Assembly: GCF_018812025.1 (NCBI RefSeq)
Contig: NC_063062.1
Location: 1 to 64,000 of the forward strand
DNA length: 64,000 nt
Reading direction: 5' to 3'
Source: Megalobrama amblycephala
Lineage: Eukaryota; Chordata; Actinopteri; Cypriniformes; Xenocyprididae
Position 1 is the stretch's first letter. The number at the start of each line of letters is the position of its first letter. Position numbers and translations under genes: made by a program. This document shows positions 14,040-29,000 of the stretch, piece by piece. The notes under the pieces are model-generated. The model was not told where the DNA came from. It searched no databases and worked only from the letters and a program-made list of their open reading frames with translations.

Positions 14040-17000
14040 TACCCGTCAAAAATTTGGGAACATTACTATTTTTAATGTTTTTGAACAAAGTCTCTTATGC
14101 TCATTAAGGCTGCATTTATTTCATAATAAATACAGAAAAAACAATAATATTGTGAAATATTATTACAATTTAAAATTATGGTTTTTTATCTTAATATACT
14201 TTGAAATATAATTAATTTCTGCGATTCAAAGCTGAATTTTCAGCATCATTACTCCAGTCTTCCTTCAGAAATCATTCTGATATGATGATTTATTATCAAT
14301 GTTGGAAACAGTTGTGCTGCTTAATATTATTTTATAACCTGTGATGCTTTTTCAGGATTCTTTGATGAGTAAAAAGTAAAAAAAATATCAGCATTTATTT
14401 AAATTAAATTTTTTGTAACAATATACACTACTGTTCATAAGTTTGAGGTCAGTATTTTTTCTTTTTTTTTTTTTTAAAGAAATTAATACTTTTTTTCAGC
14501 ACTGATGTTTTAAATTGATAAAAAGTGATAGTAAAGATTTATATAGTTAGAAAATATTTATATTTTGAATAAATGCTGTTCTTTTTGACCATTTATTCAT
14601 CAACGAATCTTGAAAAGTATCACAGTCTCCAAAAAAATATAAAGCAGCACAACTGTTTCCAACTTTGATAATAACTGAGTATCAAATCATCATATCAGAA
14701 TGATTTCTGAAGGATCATGTGACACTGAAGACTGGATTTAATGATGCTGAAAATTAAGCTTTGATCACAGGAATAAATTATATTTTAAAGTATATTATAA
14801 TAGAAAACCCATCATTTTAAACTGTAATAATATTTCACAATATTACTGTTTTTTCTGTATTTACTATGAAATAAATGCAGCCTTAATGAGCATAAGAGAC
14901 TTTGTTCAAAAACATTAAAAATTGTAATGTTTCCAAACTTTTGACCATTTAAATGTTCTATATGCAAAATACAGTTTCTTTCTTTTAATTTTTGGGTAAA
15001 TGTGACAGATGAATATGAAGTGACATGTTTATATATTCATGATGGAACTGACCAATCAGAGGGAGGCAGGGCTCAGGGTTACACTCCTCCCTCTCGTGCG
15101 GCTTCAGCGTTTCCTCACAGCGCTCGCTGGTGGTCATGTGATCATCAGAGAGACAGCGCACCTCTCGCACACGGTAGCCGGCCTCACACGTCTTGGAGCA
15201 CTGGAAACACGCAGACAGAAGAGCCACATTTACAGTGTCTGATTCTGCAAAGCTGCTGTGCGGCTGTTAGCTGCTCTGTCTCACCGCGCTCCAGTCCGTG
15301 TGGAACCACTTCGCTCCGCAGGCCTTGATGAAGCAGCTCTGCTGGCTGAGCGGACGGTCCAGAGACGAACACTCGTACGCCGGCATCACCGCAAAACCCT
15401 CATCAGACCTCATCAGACACACTACTGCCCTCTGCTGGCTGCCGGTGCCGCACTCCGCCGAGCACTGACACACACACACACACACACATTTTATTTGCAT
15501 TAATAAATATTTTGTAACTGTTTATTTTGATTGTTTTTAAAATCCTTTAATTAACTGATTAATTTAGCATTTTATGATTCAATTAATTATATAAATTTTT
15601 AGTATGCACTAATTTTTTTATTTTAAATCATTTAATTTTGCATGCTATCTATTTTAGTGTTTTTTTAGTGTTTTCATTTTAAAATCATTTATTTAATTTT
15701 GTATTTTATGATTCAGTTCATTTTAGTGTTTATTTTGATTGCTTTTATTTTAAAATAATTTATATTAATTTAGCATTTTTATAATTTAATACATTTTTAT
15801 TAAGTGTTTATTTTGATTGTTTTTATTTTACAATTTTGTTTTAATTTGCATTATATGAGTTAGAAAATCTTTAACTGTTTATTTTGATTGTTTTTAAAAT
15901 CCTTGAATTAACTGATTAATTTAGCATTTTATGATTCAATTAATTAATATAGCATTTTTATTTTTAGGATTTCATTCGTTTTTAGCAATTATTTTGATTA
16001 TTTTGTAAATTTGTATTTCATGATTCAATTAATTTGTGTTTGAGTGTTTTTATTTGAAAATCATTTACTTTAATTTTGAAACTATATGATTTAATTTTTA
16101 GCATTCACATTTTTTTCATTTTAAAATCATTTAAATTTGCATGTTATTTAATTAATTTTTAGTGTTTTTTTAGTGTTTTCATTTTAAAATCATTTATTTA
16201 ATTTTGTATTTTATGATTCAATTCATTTTAGTGTTTAATTTGATTGCTTTTATTTTAAAATCATTTATATTAATTTAATAAATCTTTAGTAAGTGTTTAT
16301 TTTGACTGTTTTTATTTTACAATTTTGTTTTAATTTTACATTTTTATGATTAAATGCATTTTTAGCAAATGTTTATTTTGATTGTTTTAATGTTTAAAAT
16401 CATTTATATTAATTCCACATTTTATGATTCAAATAATTTTAGTGTTTATTTTGATTGTTTTTATTTTACAATAATTTATTTTAATTTTGCATTTTATGAT
16501 TAAATGCATTTTTAGCAAATTTTAATTTTGCGTGTTTTTATTTTGAAATCATGTATTTTAATTTTGCATTTTTATGATTTAATTAATTTTTTGTATGTAT
16601 TTATTTTACAATAATTTATATTAATTTAGCATTTTTATGATTTCATACATTTTTAGTAAAAATTTTTTTATTGTTTTATTTTAATATAGTTTATTTTAAT
16701 TATGATTTAATATTTTTTGTTTATTGCTATTCTTTTTTTCAGCATTTTTGTGATTCAGTTCATTTTTAGTAAATGTTTTACCTTGATTATTTTATTTTAA
16801 ATTATTAATTTATTTTAATTAGACATTTTTATGATTTAATTATTAGTTTTTCTAACTCACGAACCCTAACCCTGATCTACAACATCAGTCTGCTGTGATC
16901 GCCACAGTGAAATGCATGATCGGAGGGCCGTACCTGACTCCAGGGGCCGGTGAACCACTCGGTGCGGCTCTCACAGGGGCCGTTGTTGCAGGGCTGAGCC

Positions 17001-20000
17001 TCGGCCGGCCGCTCGGACCCGCAGCCCTCCAGAGGCAGACTGCTGATGTGATTGCTGAGACACAGAACGCCGCGCGTCCGCACACCCATGCCGCAGTCCG
17101 CAGAGCACTGCCGTCACAGCACAAACACGTGAGCGCAGCGACACACGCGTGATCAGAAACCAGACCGTGTTCCGGCGTGACTCACCTGAGCGCTCCACTC
17201 GCTGAAGAACCAGCTCTTGGTACACGGACCCGCGTCGCAGTTCTCCATGTCGCTGGGACGGAGTTTCATGTTGCACTCCTCATCTTCCACGATATCACCA
17301 ACATTACTGACACAGTGCACCTCACGTGACCTCTGACCCACGCCGCACGGCACAGAGCACTGACAACACACACACACACACACTAATGCGTTTAAGCTGT
17401 GCACAGACGCTTCTCCCGACACAGCTCAGTTTCACGTTTGAAGATTGATTCTGCCACAGTAATGCAAGACTGCATGTGTATAGTATGTTTTTAGCCTTAC
17501 TTGTACCCACTAACGAAACTAGTGTTATTGCAGTTATCAAATCCAAAGCTCCGCCCACTGCCCCCGCTGATAGGCTATTGCTCAGAGTCCTCACGTGTGT
17601 GGCCAATCAGCGGGTAGGAGGGGCTGTGACTGACAGCTGTCACTCACGGGACTCCACTCCGAGCGAATCTGCCACTCGCTGCAGATCTTCAGCTGGCAGG
17701 TGCTGCTGGTCTCAGGCTGCTCCAGGTGCTGGCACCGGCTGATGTGCACGTTTAACGTGCGGTTGGCGTACGCCTGACGACACAGGACCTGACGATGCTG
17801 CAGCCCCAAACCACACATCTTACTGCACTCGGACCACTCGCCGATGTCCCAGCTGAACACACGATCACAGACAAATCAATCAGTGATATTCTACGAGAGC
17901 TCGTGTCATGATGTGAATGTAGTGACATCTGAAGGGTGACTATATTCAGTCTTTTGTGGACATAATATTATAAAACACTTTATTATTATATTAACATGAA
18001 TTCAGTATACACTTTATTGATGATGCATACTATTCTATATAAAACCAACCAATATTTAAATCAGCAATATTTAAATCTCGTTATCGAACAAAACTGAAAT
18101 GTTTAAATCTTGTAATCGGACAAAACTGACAATATTTAAATCTCTTAATCAAAAAATGATAATATTGAAATCTCTTAATCGAACAAAATTAAAATCTTGT
18201 AATTGAACAAAACAACATTTAAATCTGTAAATGAAACAAAACCGACAATATTTAAATCTCGTAATCGAACAAAACCAACAATATTTAAATCTCTTAATCA
18301 AACACAACCATCAAAATGTAAACCTTCTAATTGAACAAAACCAACTGTCAAAATTAAAATCTCGTAATCGAACAAAACCGACAATATTGAAATCTCTTAA
18401 TCGAACAAAACCGACAATATTTAAATCTCTTAATCGAACAAAACTGTCAAAATTAAAATCTCGTAATCGAACAAAACCTACAATATTGAAATCTCTTAAT
18501 CGAACAAAACCATCAAAATTAAAATCTCGTAATCGAACAAAACCGACAATATTGAAATCTCTTAATTGAACAAAACTGTCAAAATTAAAATCTCGTAATC
18601 GAACAAAACTGTCAAAATTAAAATCTCGTAAATCGAACAAAACCGACAATATTGAAATCTCTTAATCGAACAAAACCAACAATATTGAAATCTCTTAATC
18701 GAACAAAACCTACAATATTGAAATCTCTTAATCGAACAAAACCGACAATATTGAAATCTCTTAATCAAACAAAACCTACAATATTGAAATCTCTTAATCG
18801 AACAAAACCATCAAAATTAAAATCTCGTAAATCGAACAAAACCGACAATATTGAAATCTCTTAATTGAACAAAACTGTCAAAATTAAAATCTCTTAATTG
18901 AACAAAACCATCAAAATTAAAATCTCGTAAATCGAACAAAACCGACAATATTGAAATCTCTTAATTGAACAAAACCATCAAAATTAAAATCTCGTAATCG
19001 AACAAAACCGACAATATTGAAATCTCTTAATTGAACAAAACTGTCAAAATTAAAATCTCGTAATCGAACAAAACTGTCAAAATTAAAATCTCGTAAATCG
19101 AACAAAACCGACAATATTGAAATCTCTTAATCGAACAAAACCAACAATATTGAAATCTCTTAATCGAACAAAACCTACAATATTGAAATCTCTTAATCGA
19201 ACAAAACCGACAATATTGAAATCTCTTAATCAAACAAAACCTACAATATTGAAATCTCTTAATCGAACAAAACCATCAAAATTAAAATCTCGTAAATCGA
19301 ACAAAACCGACAATATTGAAATCTCTTAATCGAACAAAACCTACAATATTGAAATCTCTTAATCGAACAAAACCGACAATATTGAAATCTCTTAATCAAA
19401 CAAAACCTACAATATTGAAATCTCTTAATCGAACAAAACCATCAAAATTAAAATCTCGTAAATCGAACAAAACCGACAATATTGAAATCTCTTAATCGAA
19501 CAAAACCAACAATATTGAAATCTCTTAATCGAACAAAACCTACAATATTGAAATCTCTTAATCGAACAAAACCGACAATATTGAAATCTCTTAATCAAAC
19601 AAAACCTACAATATTGAAATCTCTTAATCGAACAAAACCATCAAAATTAAAATCTCGTAAATCGAACAAAACCGACAATATTGAAATCTCTTAATCGAAC
19701 AAAACCATCAAAATTAAAATCTCGTAATCGAACAAAACTGTCAAAATTAAAATCTCGTAATCGAACAAAACCGACAATATTGAAATCTCTTAATCGAACA
19801 AAACCGACAATATTTAAATCTCTTAATCGAACAAAACCATCAAAATTAAAATCTCGTAATCGAACAAAACCGACAATATTGAAATCTCTTAATTGAACAA
19901 AACTGTCAAAATTAAAATCTCGTAATCGAACAAAACCTACAATATTGAAATCTCTTAATCGAACAAAACCATCAAAATTAAAATCTCGTAATCGAACAAA

Positions 20001-23000
20001 ACCGACAATATTGAAATCTCTTAATTGAACAAAACTGTCAAAATTAAAATCTCGCAATCGAACAAAACTGTCAAAATTAAAATCTCGTAATCGAACAAAA
20101 CTGTCAAAATTAAAATCTCGTAATCGAACAAAACCGACAATATTGAAATCTCGTAAATTGAACAAAACCAACAATATTGAAATCTCTTAATCGAACAAAA
20201 CCTACAATATTGAAATCTCTTAATCGAACAAAACCATCAAAATTAAAATCTCGTAATCGAACAAAACTGTCAAAATTAAAATCTCGTAATCGAACAAAAC
20301 CGACAATATTGAAATCTCGTAAATTGAACAAAACCAACAATATTGAAATCTCTTAATCGAACAAAACCTACAATATTGAAATCTCTTAATCGAACAAAAC
20401 CATCAAAATTAAAATCTCGTAATCGAACAAAACCTACAATATTGAAATCTCTTAGTCGAACAAAACTGTCAAAATTAAAATCTCGTAATCGAACAAAACT
20501 GTCAAAATTAAAATCTCGTAATCGAACAAAACCGACAATATTGAAATCTCTTAATTGAACAAAACTGACGATATTGAAATCTCTTAATCAAACAATATTT
20601 AAATCAGTTTTCTTGATCACTCAGTCGTGTTCGAGTCACTGCTGCACTGATATTGCTCTAGACAACACTATAAACACAATATATCTAGATGTAAATCCAG
20701 AGGATCACTCGTATCATCATTATATATCATCATATCGCCCAGCTCTAAAACTCGCTCTATGTTAAAGCACTACAGACAACAAACAGTATGACTCGACGCT
20801 GCATTTACACCACTGGATGTCAGTATAAGGCTGACACACAACTTCATTTGCTGCAGGTTCTTCAAATCCGGCCCTGATCAAACTAACCTGAACCAGACAA
20901 TCAAGTCTTCTAGATCACTAGAACACTATCTGGAGCTAAACTACATTTGCAGAACACACACAAAGAAGAAAAGGAGACTCACAAAGCAGGACAGGGCTGG
21001 ACGTTGCACGGCTCCTCCTGGGCGCTGGGTTTGGTGCTGCTGTCGCACAGACCGGTCGGCACGTGTGCGTGAGTGACCCGATGGACGCAGACGAACACTG
21101 AGTATCTGCTACCTGCACACGAGATCAACAAACCAAATTTATCACAAAATGCGCCTCTCATGCAGCAGATTTCCTTCTTAAGACTGACTGAATGAATCAT
21201 TTTACAGTGTTTCTGCCTTCAGTCATGATGTGTTTCTGACCTTTGCCACAGGAGGCGCTGCAGTCTGTGCTGCCGCTGAGCTTCCAGTTATACTCTCTGA
21301 ATCTGGTCGAAGGCGGAGCTGCAGGAAGCTGATTATCCGGGATGGGAGGGGGATGCTTGACCCCTGACCCCTCATGACCCTCCAGGGTCGACTTGCCGTT
21401 TGCATCAGAATCTGTCTGACCGTTCACAACATTTACTGTGGAGCAACACGAGATACAGTAAACTGAATGCTGTCATTTTCACATGGTCAATACATAATAG
21501 GGAAAAAAGGCAACAGAAAAGTGTCCCGTTAGGATCTGCTGGATGGACTCACCGTCCAGTTGGTTCTCTTCAGGACGCTGAGCATCGACAGCGTTCTCTG
21601 ACGGCATGATGAACTCATAATGGACGCCTGGATTGGGCTGCTGGTAGATCATCTGAGACGAGACAAACATCAGTAATGATTAGAATCCACTGGCAGCTGC
21701 AGTCTTCCTGCGGATCGAGGATGAACTGGATCACACGGCATCAATGTGAGACGTTTAAACGTCCGGAAGATCTTCAGCATGATCACACAACTTTCAGTTT
21801 CTTGTCATGTTTGAGAAGCTTAAACTTCAGTGTCTCAATGAGGCGAGTGAACTGACACTGCTTATGATGTTCCTCATTTAAAATAATCTGCAAAAATCTG
21901 CTAAATAAATATATATGTAAAAATGCTCCAATAATAAGTCACTTATGTAAAAAGTGTCTGCTAAATTAATACATTTATAATAATAATACTATTCATAATA
22001 ATAATAATAAATTACAGTATTAATACATTTATAATAATATTAATAATGGTAATAATAAAATATAGTATTAATATATTTATAATAATATTAATACAATAAT
22101 TATAATAAATTATAATATTAATATATTAATGTATTTACAATTGTATTAATAATATTGATACAATAATAATAAAATAATTAAATTAATATAATAATAAAAA
22201 TGAATTAATAAAATTAATACTTTTAACAATTAATTAATACATTAATAAATGTAATTTATGAATTACATATAAAATATAATAAATAATTTATATATTACAT
22301 ATAAATATAAACTAAAAATTAATATATAAATATAATTAATAAAAGTAATTAATAAAATGTAATAATATATTTACAATAATATGAACAGTAATAATAAAAT
22401 ATTTCAATTAATAAAATTTATATATTAAATAAATAAATAATGCATTAATATATGTAATAATTAATAATTAATTAATAATTCATGTTTAATTTAATTGATT
22501 AAAATAATTAAATAAAAACTAATTAAGTTATAATAATATTAACACAACACCAATAGTAATAATAATAATAAATTATAATATAAATATATTGATGATAATA
22601 TTAGTGTAATTATAATAATTAAATAACTCAGGATTATATTACATAATTATATTGATATTAAACATTAATAATTCATTATTATATTGCAATAACATAATGT
22701 TGGGTTCCAAAAATGTGTTACAATAAAAGTGGTAACAATAGATATCAAGTTTTGATGCGTCACTCACATAAACATCCAGGATTTCATTGGTCGGCCCCTC
22801 GGCCAGGAAAGACTCTCCCGCGGTGCTGCTGATCTCATTGGGCCGTCGGTACGTGAACATTGTTCCCACTCCCTCATACATTCCTGGACGGTCGATGGCC
22901 CAGTTTCCATTAATAATGGATCGGCCAGACCGACTGAGCAGAGCTGCACACACACACACACACACACACAGTAGCTGGTCAGAGTTATTGTTGCTGACAG

Positions 23001-26000
23001 AGAACTTCAGCCGCTAACGGAGCTTCTAACACACTCTGACATGCAAATAAAACTCAAGCCTTCAGTGACCTGAGGCCATCGGCCGGCTCATCTTTGCTCT
23101 GAGCGTTTGTGTGGGAAGTTTATTGAATCCTGTGGCTCATAAATCAGGAGAGGGAAAAACGGACACTGTGAGAAAAGAATTTTCCATCCTCCACTGAGTT
23201 TGTCATTGAATAAAGCGCAGTTAATCCTGACATCTGATCTTCAGCAACAACCACGGCAGACACATAAACCGTGTTCAGCTACTGGAAACAAGCAGCAAAA
23301 CCATCACAGACCTGACGGCTGAATTAGAAGCTGAGCTGAAGGCGGAATGATGGAGAGAGTGTTTATGCGCGCAGCCGCAGGCGCAGGAAGGAGGCCGTGA
23401 AACCGCTGAGCAGCAGCGTGGCGCTCATTACAGCCATGACGAGAAAAACTCAATCTGTGGCTCACTTCTATCTCAGCGTCAGTCTATCATGCTGTCTGGG
23501 ACTTTAACTAACAGACCTGCACTTACAGAGAGACAGAAATACACGTTAAGACGTTTTCCGGAGTCTGAGCTGGGTTGTAATTTAACACGTTTTTTTACAA
23601 GCGCATGTTTAAAGTGCTCTGTAACTATTTTGACTTTTTAAGACACATTTGGAGCTTTACAAAATGCTTTTTTTCCCATAAAAGTAAATGCATGAAGCCA
23701 CAAAATCACAGACAACCAGAACATAGTTATCGTGATAATTGCTATAGTTATCGTTAAAGTTATCATTACAGTTTCAGTTGTTGTTATCGTTATAGTTATC
23801 GTTATAGCTTTCGGTATAATTTTCATTATAGTTTTTGTTGTAGTTTTTGATATCGTTATAGTAATCAGTATACTTCAATTATAGTTATTATAGTTATTGT
23901 TATAGTTACAGTTTTCGTTATAGTTATCGCCAAGTTATTATTTTTATAGTTATTGTATTCAATATAGTTACTGTTATAGATATCATTATATTTTTGTTAG
24001 TTTTATTTATAGTTATCTTTATAATTATCACTATAGAAATTGCTATAGTTATTGTTAATTATATTTATCGTTATAATAATCACTATATTTATCGTTATAG
24101 TTATCATTATAGTTTTAGCTGTTGTGATAAAGTTATCGTTAGAGATTTCGTTATAGTCATTGTTATAATTATTATAGTTATTGTTATAGTAATCGCTATA
24201 GTTATCGTCATTATTATATTTTTCATTATAGTTTTAGTTGTAGTTATAGTTAGCAGCATTTTTTTTGTTACCATTATAGTTATCAGTATAGTTTTCGTTG
24301 AAGTTATCAGTTTTAGATATCGTTATAGTTATCAGTATAGTTATTGCAATAGTTTGTTTTCGTTAAAGTTTTAGTAATAGTTATCATTATAGTTATCGCT
24401 ATAGTTATTATTAGTTATTGTAATCAATATAGTTAGTTATACTTTTATTGTTACGTTCACCGTCTCGTCCAGGTTGTTTGACTGTCACGTGTTCCTTTGT
24501 GTTTTGCTCCCGCCACTCATTATTCACCATGGACACTGATTTCATCCCCAGCTGTTTCTAGTTAGTGTGTGTACTTAAGTTCCTCCCTGTCTTCAGTCTA
24601 GCGTCCGGTATTGTTGTATGTTACGTGTTTCTACGTGTATCCTGACTGCTTTATGTAATTAAACTACGTTATTGTTCCTACTCCTGTCTTCCTCGTCTTC
24701 TCTGGGGATACCACCGTAACATTTATTTTTTGTTATAGTTTTATTTATAGTTATCGTTATAATTATCGTTATAGTTATCGCTATAGTTATTGTTATTGTA
24801 ATCAATATAGTTAGTTATACTTATATTTTTTGTAATAGTTTTATTTATAGTTATTGTTATAATTATCGTTATAGTTATCGCTATAGTTATTGTTAGTTAT
24901 TGTAATCAATATAGTTAGTTATACTTATATATTTTGTTATAGTTTTATTTATAGTTATCGTTATAATGATCGTTATAGTTATCGCTATAGTTATTGTTAG
25001 TTATTATAGTTATCATTTCAATAATCACAATATTTATGGTTATCGTTATCATTATAGTTTTAGCTGTTGTGATAAAGTTATCGTTAGAGATTTCGTTATA
25101 GTCATTGTTACAATTATTATAGTTATTGTTATAGTAATCGCTATAGTTATCGTCATTATTATATTTTTCATTATAGTTTTAGTTGTAGTTATAGTTATCA
25201 GCATAGTTTTATTGTTATCATTATAGTGATCAGTATAGTTTTCGTTGAAGTTATCAGTTTTAGATATCGTTATAGTTATCAGTATATTTATTGCAATAGT
25301 TCGTTTTCGTTATAGTTTTAGTAATAGTTATCATTATAGTTATCGCTATAGTTATTATTAGTTATTGTAATCAATATAGTTAGTTATACTTATATATTTT
25401 GTTATAGTTTTATTTATAGTTATCGTTATAATTATCGTTATAGTTATCGCTTTAGTTATTGTTAGTATTTATAGCTATCATTTCAATAATCACAATATTT
25501 ATTGTTATAGTTATCATTATAGTTTTAGATAGTTATCGTTAGAGTTTTCGTTATAGTTATCGCTACAGTCATTGTTATTTTAATCGATATAGTTACTATT
25601 ATAGTTATCATTATATTTTTTGTTATATTTTTAGTTATAGTTATTATTATAGTTATCAGTATAGTTATCACTATAGTTATTGTTATAGTTAACGCTATAG
25701 TTATTATTACAATTATTATTGTTATTGTTATAATAATCGCTATATTTATCATTATAGTTATCGTTATAGTTTTAGCTGTTGTGATAAAGTTATCGTTAGA
25801 GATTTCGTTATAGTCATTGTTATAATTATTATAGTTATTGTTATAGTAATCGCTATAGTTATCGTCATTATTATATTTTTTCATTATAGTTTTAGTTGTA
25901 GTTATAGTTAGCAGCATTTTTTTTGTTATCAGTATAGTTTTCGTTGAAGTTATCAGTTTTAGATATCGTTATAGTTATCAGTATAGTTATTGCAATAGTT

Positions 26001-29000
26001 CGTTTTCGTTATTAGTTTTAGTAATAGTTATCATTATAGTTATCGCTATAGTTATTATTAGTTATTGTAATCAATATAGTTAGTTATACTTATATATTTT
26101 GTTATAGTTTTATTTATAGTTATCGTTATAATTATCGTTATAGTTATCGCTATAGTTATTGTTAGTTATTATAGTTATCATTTCCATAATCACAATATTT
26201 ATTGTTATAGTTATCATTATAGTTTTAGATAGTTATCATTATAGTTTTCGTTATAGTTATCATTATAGTTATCGCTATAGTCATTGTTATTTTAATCGAT
26301 ATAGTTACTGTTATAGTTATCATTATATTTTTTGTTATATTTTTAGTTATAGTCATTATTATAGTTATCAGTATAGTTATCACTATAGTTATTGTTATAG
26401 TTAACGCTATAGTTATTATTACAATTATTATTGTTATTGTTATAATAATCGCTATATTTATCATTATAGTTATCATTATAGTTTTAGCTGTTGTGATAAA
26501 GTTATCGTTAGAGATTTCGTTATAGTCATTGTTACAATTATTATAGTTATTGTTATAGTAATCGCTATAGTTATCGTCATTATTATATTTTTCATTATAG
26601 TTTTAGTTGTAGTTATAGTTATCAGCATAGTTTTATTGTTATCATTATAGTGATCAGTATAGTTTTCGTTGAAGTTATCAGTTTTAGATATCGTTATAGT
26701 TATCAGTATAGTTATTGCAATAGTTCGTTTTCGTTATTAGTTTTAGTAATAGTTATCATTATAGTTATCGCTATAGTTATTATTAGTTATTGTAATCAAT
26801 ATAGTTAGTTATACTTATATATTTTGTTATAGTTTTATTTATAGTTATCGTTATAATTATCGTTATAGTTATCGCTATAGTTATTGTTAGTTATTATAGT
26901 TATCATTTCAATAATCACAATATTTATTGTTATAGTTATCATTATAGTTTTAGATAGTTATCGTTAGAGTTTTCGTTATAGTTATCGCTACAGTCATTCT
27001 TATTTTAATCGATATAGTTACTATTATAGTTATCATTATATTTTTTGTTATATTTTTAGTTATAGTTATTATTATAGTTATCAGTATAGTTATCACTATA
27101 GTTATTGTTATAGTTAACGCTATAGTTATTATTACAATTATTATTGTTATTGTTATAATAATCGCTATATTTATCATTATAGTTATTGTTATAGTTTTAG
27201 CTGTTGTGATAAAGTTATCGTTAGAGATTTCGTTATAGTCATTGTTATAATTATTATAGTTATTGTTATAGTAATCGCTATAGTTATCGTCATTATTATA
27301 TTTTTCATTATAGTTTTAGTTGTAGTTATAGTTAGCAGCATTTTTTTTGTTACCATTATAGTTATCAGTATAGTTTTCGTTGAAGTTATCAGTTTTAGAT
27401 ATCGTTATAGTTATCAGTATAGTTATTGCAATAGTTTGTTTTCGTTAAAGTTTTAGTAATAGTTATCATTATAGTTATCGCTATAGTTATTATTAGTTAT
27501 TGTAATCAATATAGTTAGTTATACTTTTATTGTTACGTTCACCGTCTCGTCCAGGTTGTTTGACTGTCACGTGTTCCTTTGTGTTTTGCTCCCGCCACTC
27601 ATTATTCACCATGGACACTGATTTCATCCCCAGCTGTTTCTAGTTAGTGTGTGTACTTAAGTTCCTCCCTGTCTTCAGTCTAGCGTCCGGTATTGTTGTA
27701 TGTTACGTGTTTCTACGTGTATCCTGACTGCTTTATGTAATTAAACTACGTTATTGTTCCTACTCCTGTCTTCCTCGTCTTCTCTGGGGATACCACCGTA
27801 ACATTTATTTTTTGTTATAGTTTTATTTATAGTTATCGTTATAATTATCGTTATAGTTATCGCTATAGTTATTGTTATTGTAATCAATATAGTTAGTTAT
27901 ACTTATATTTTTTGTTATAGTTTTATTTATAGTTATAGTTATAATTATCATTATAGTTATCGCTATAGTTATTGTTAGTTATTGTAATCAATATAGTTAG
28001 TTATACTTATATTTTTTGTAATAGTTTTATTTATAGTTATTGTTATAATTATCGTTATAGTTATCGCTATAGTTATTGTTAGTTATTGTAATCAATATAG
28101 TTAGTTATACTTATATATTTTGTTATAGTTTTATTTATAGTTATCGTTATAATGATCGTTATAGTTATCGCTATAGTTATTGTTAGTTATTATAGTTATA
28201 ATTTCAATAATCACAATATTTATGGTTATAGTTATCATTATAGTTTTAGCTGTTGTGATAAAGTTATCGTTAGAGATTTCGTTATAGTCATTGTTACAAT
28301 TATTATAGTTATTGTTATAGTAATCGCTATAGTTATCGTCATTATTATATTTTTCATTATAGTTTTAGTTGTAGTTATAGTTATCAGCATAGTTTTATTG
28401 TTATCATTATAGTGATCAGTATAGTTTTCGTTGAAGTTATCAGTTTTAGATATCGTTATAGTTATCAGTATATTTATTGCAATAGTTCGTTTTCGTTATA
28501 GTTTTAGTAATAGTTATCATTATAGTTATCGCTATAGTTATTATTAGTTATTGTAATCAATATAGTTAGTTATACTTATATATTTTGTTATAGTTTTATT
28601 TATAGTTATCGTTATAATTATCGTTATAGTTATCGCTTTAGTTATTGTTAGTTATTATAGTTATCATTTCAATAATCACAATATTTATTGTTATAGTTAT
28701 CATTATAGTTTTAGATAGTTATCGTTAGAGTTTTCGTTATAGTTATCGCTACAGTCATTGTTATTTTAATCGATATAGTTACTATTATAGTTATTATATT
28801 TTTTGTTATATTTTTAGTTATAGTTATTATTATAGTTATCAGTATAGTTATCACTATAGTTATTGTTATAGTTAACGCTATAGTTATTATTACAATTATT
28901 ATTGTTATTGTTATAATAATCGCTATATTTATCATTATAGTTATCGTTATAGTTTTAGCTGTTGTGATAAAGTTATCGTTAGAGATTTCGTTATAGTCAT

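Noticed and set aside
18231..20558. KSLNRTKPTIL and RDFNIVGFVRL repeat frames
   Set aside because: 33-bp minisatellite open in several frames on both strands.
24449..27803. Full-length LTR retrotransposon with two LTRs 2.8 kb apart
   Set aside because: The interval is hexamer satellite with no gag/pol; each LTR has its own TTTAT flanks on both sides, and the flanking satellite is duplicated with the same offset.
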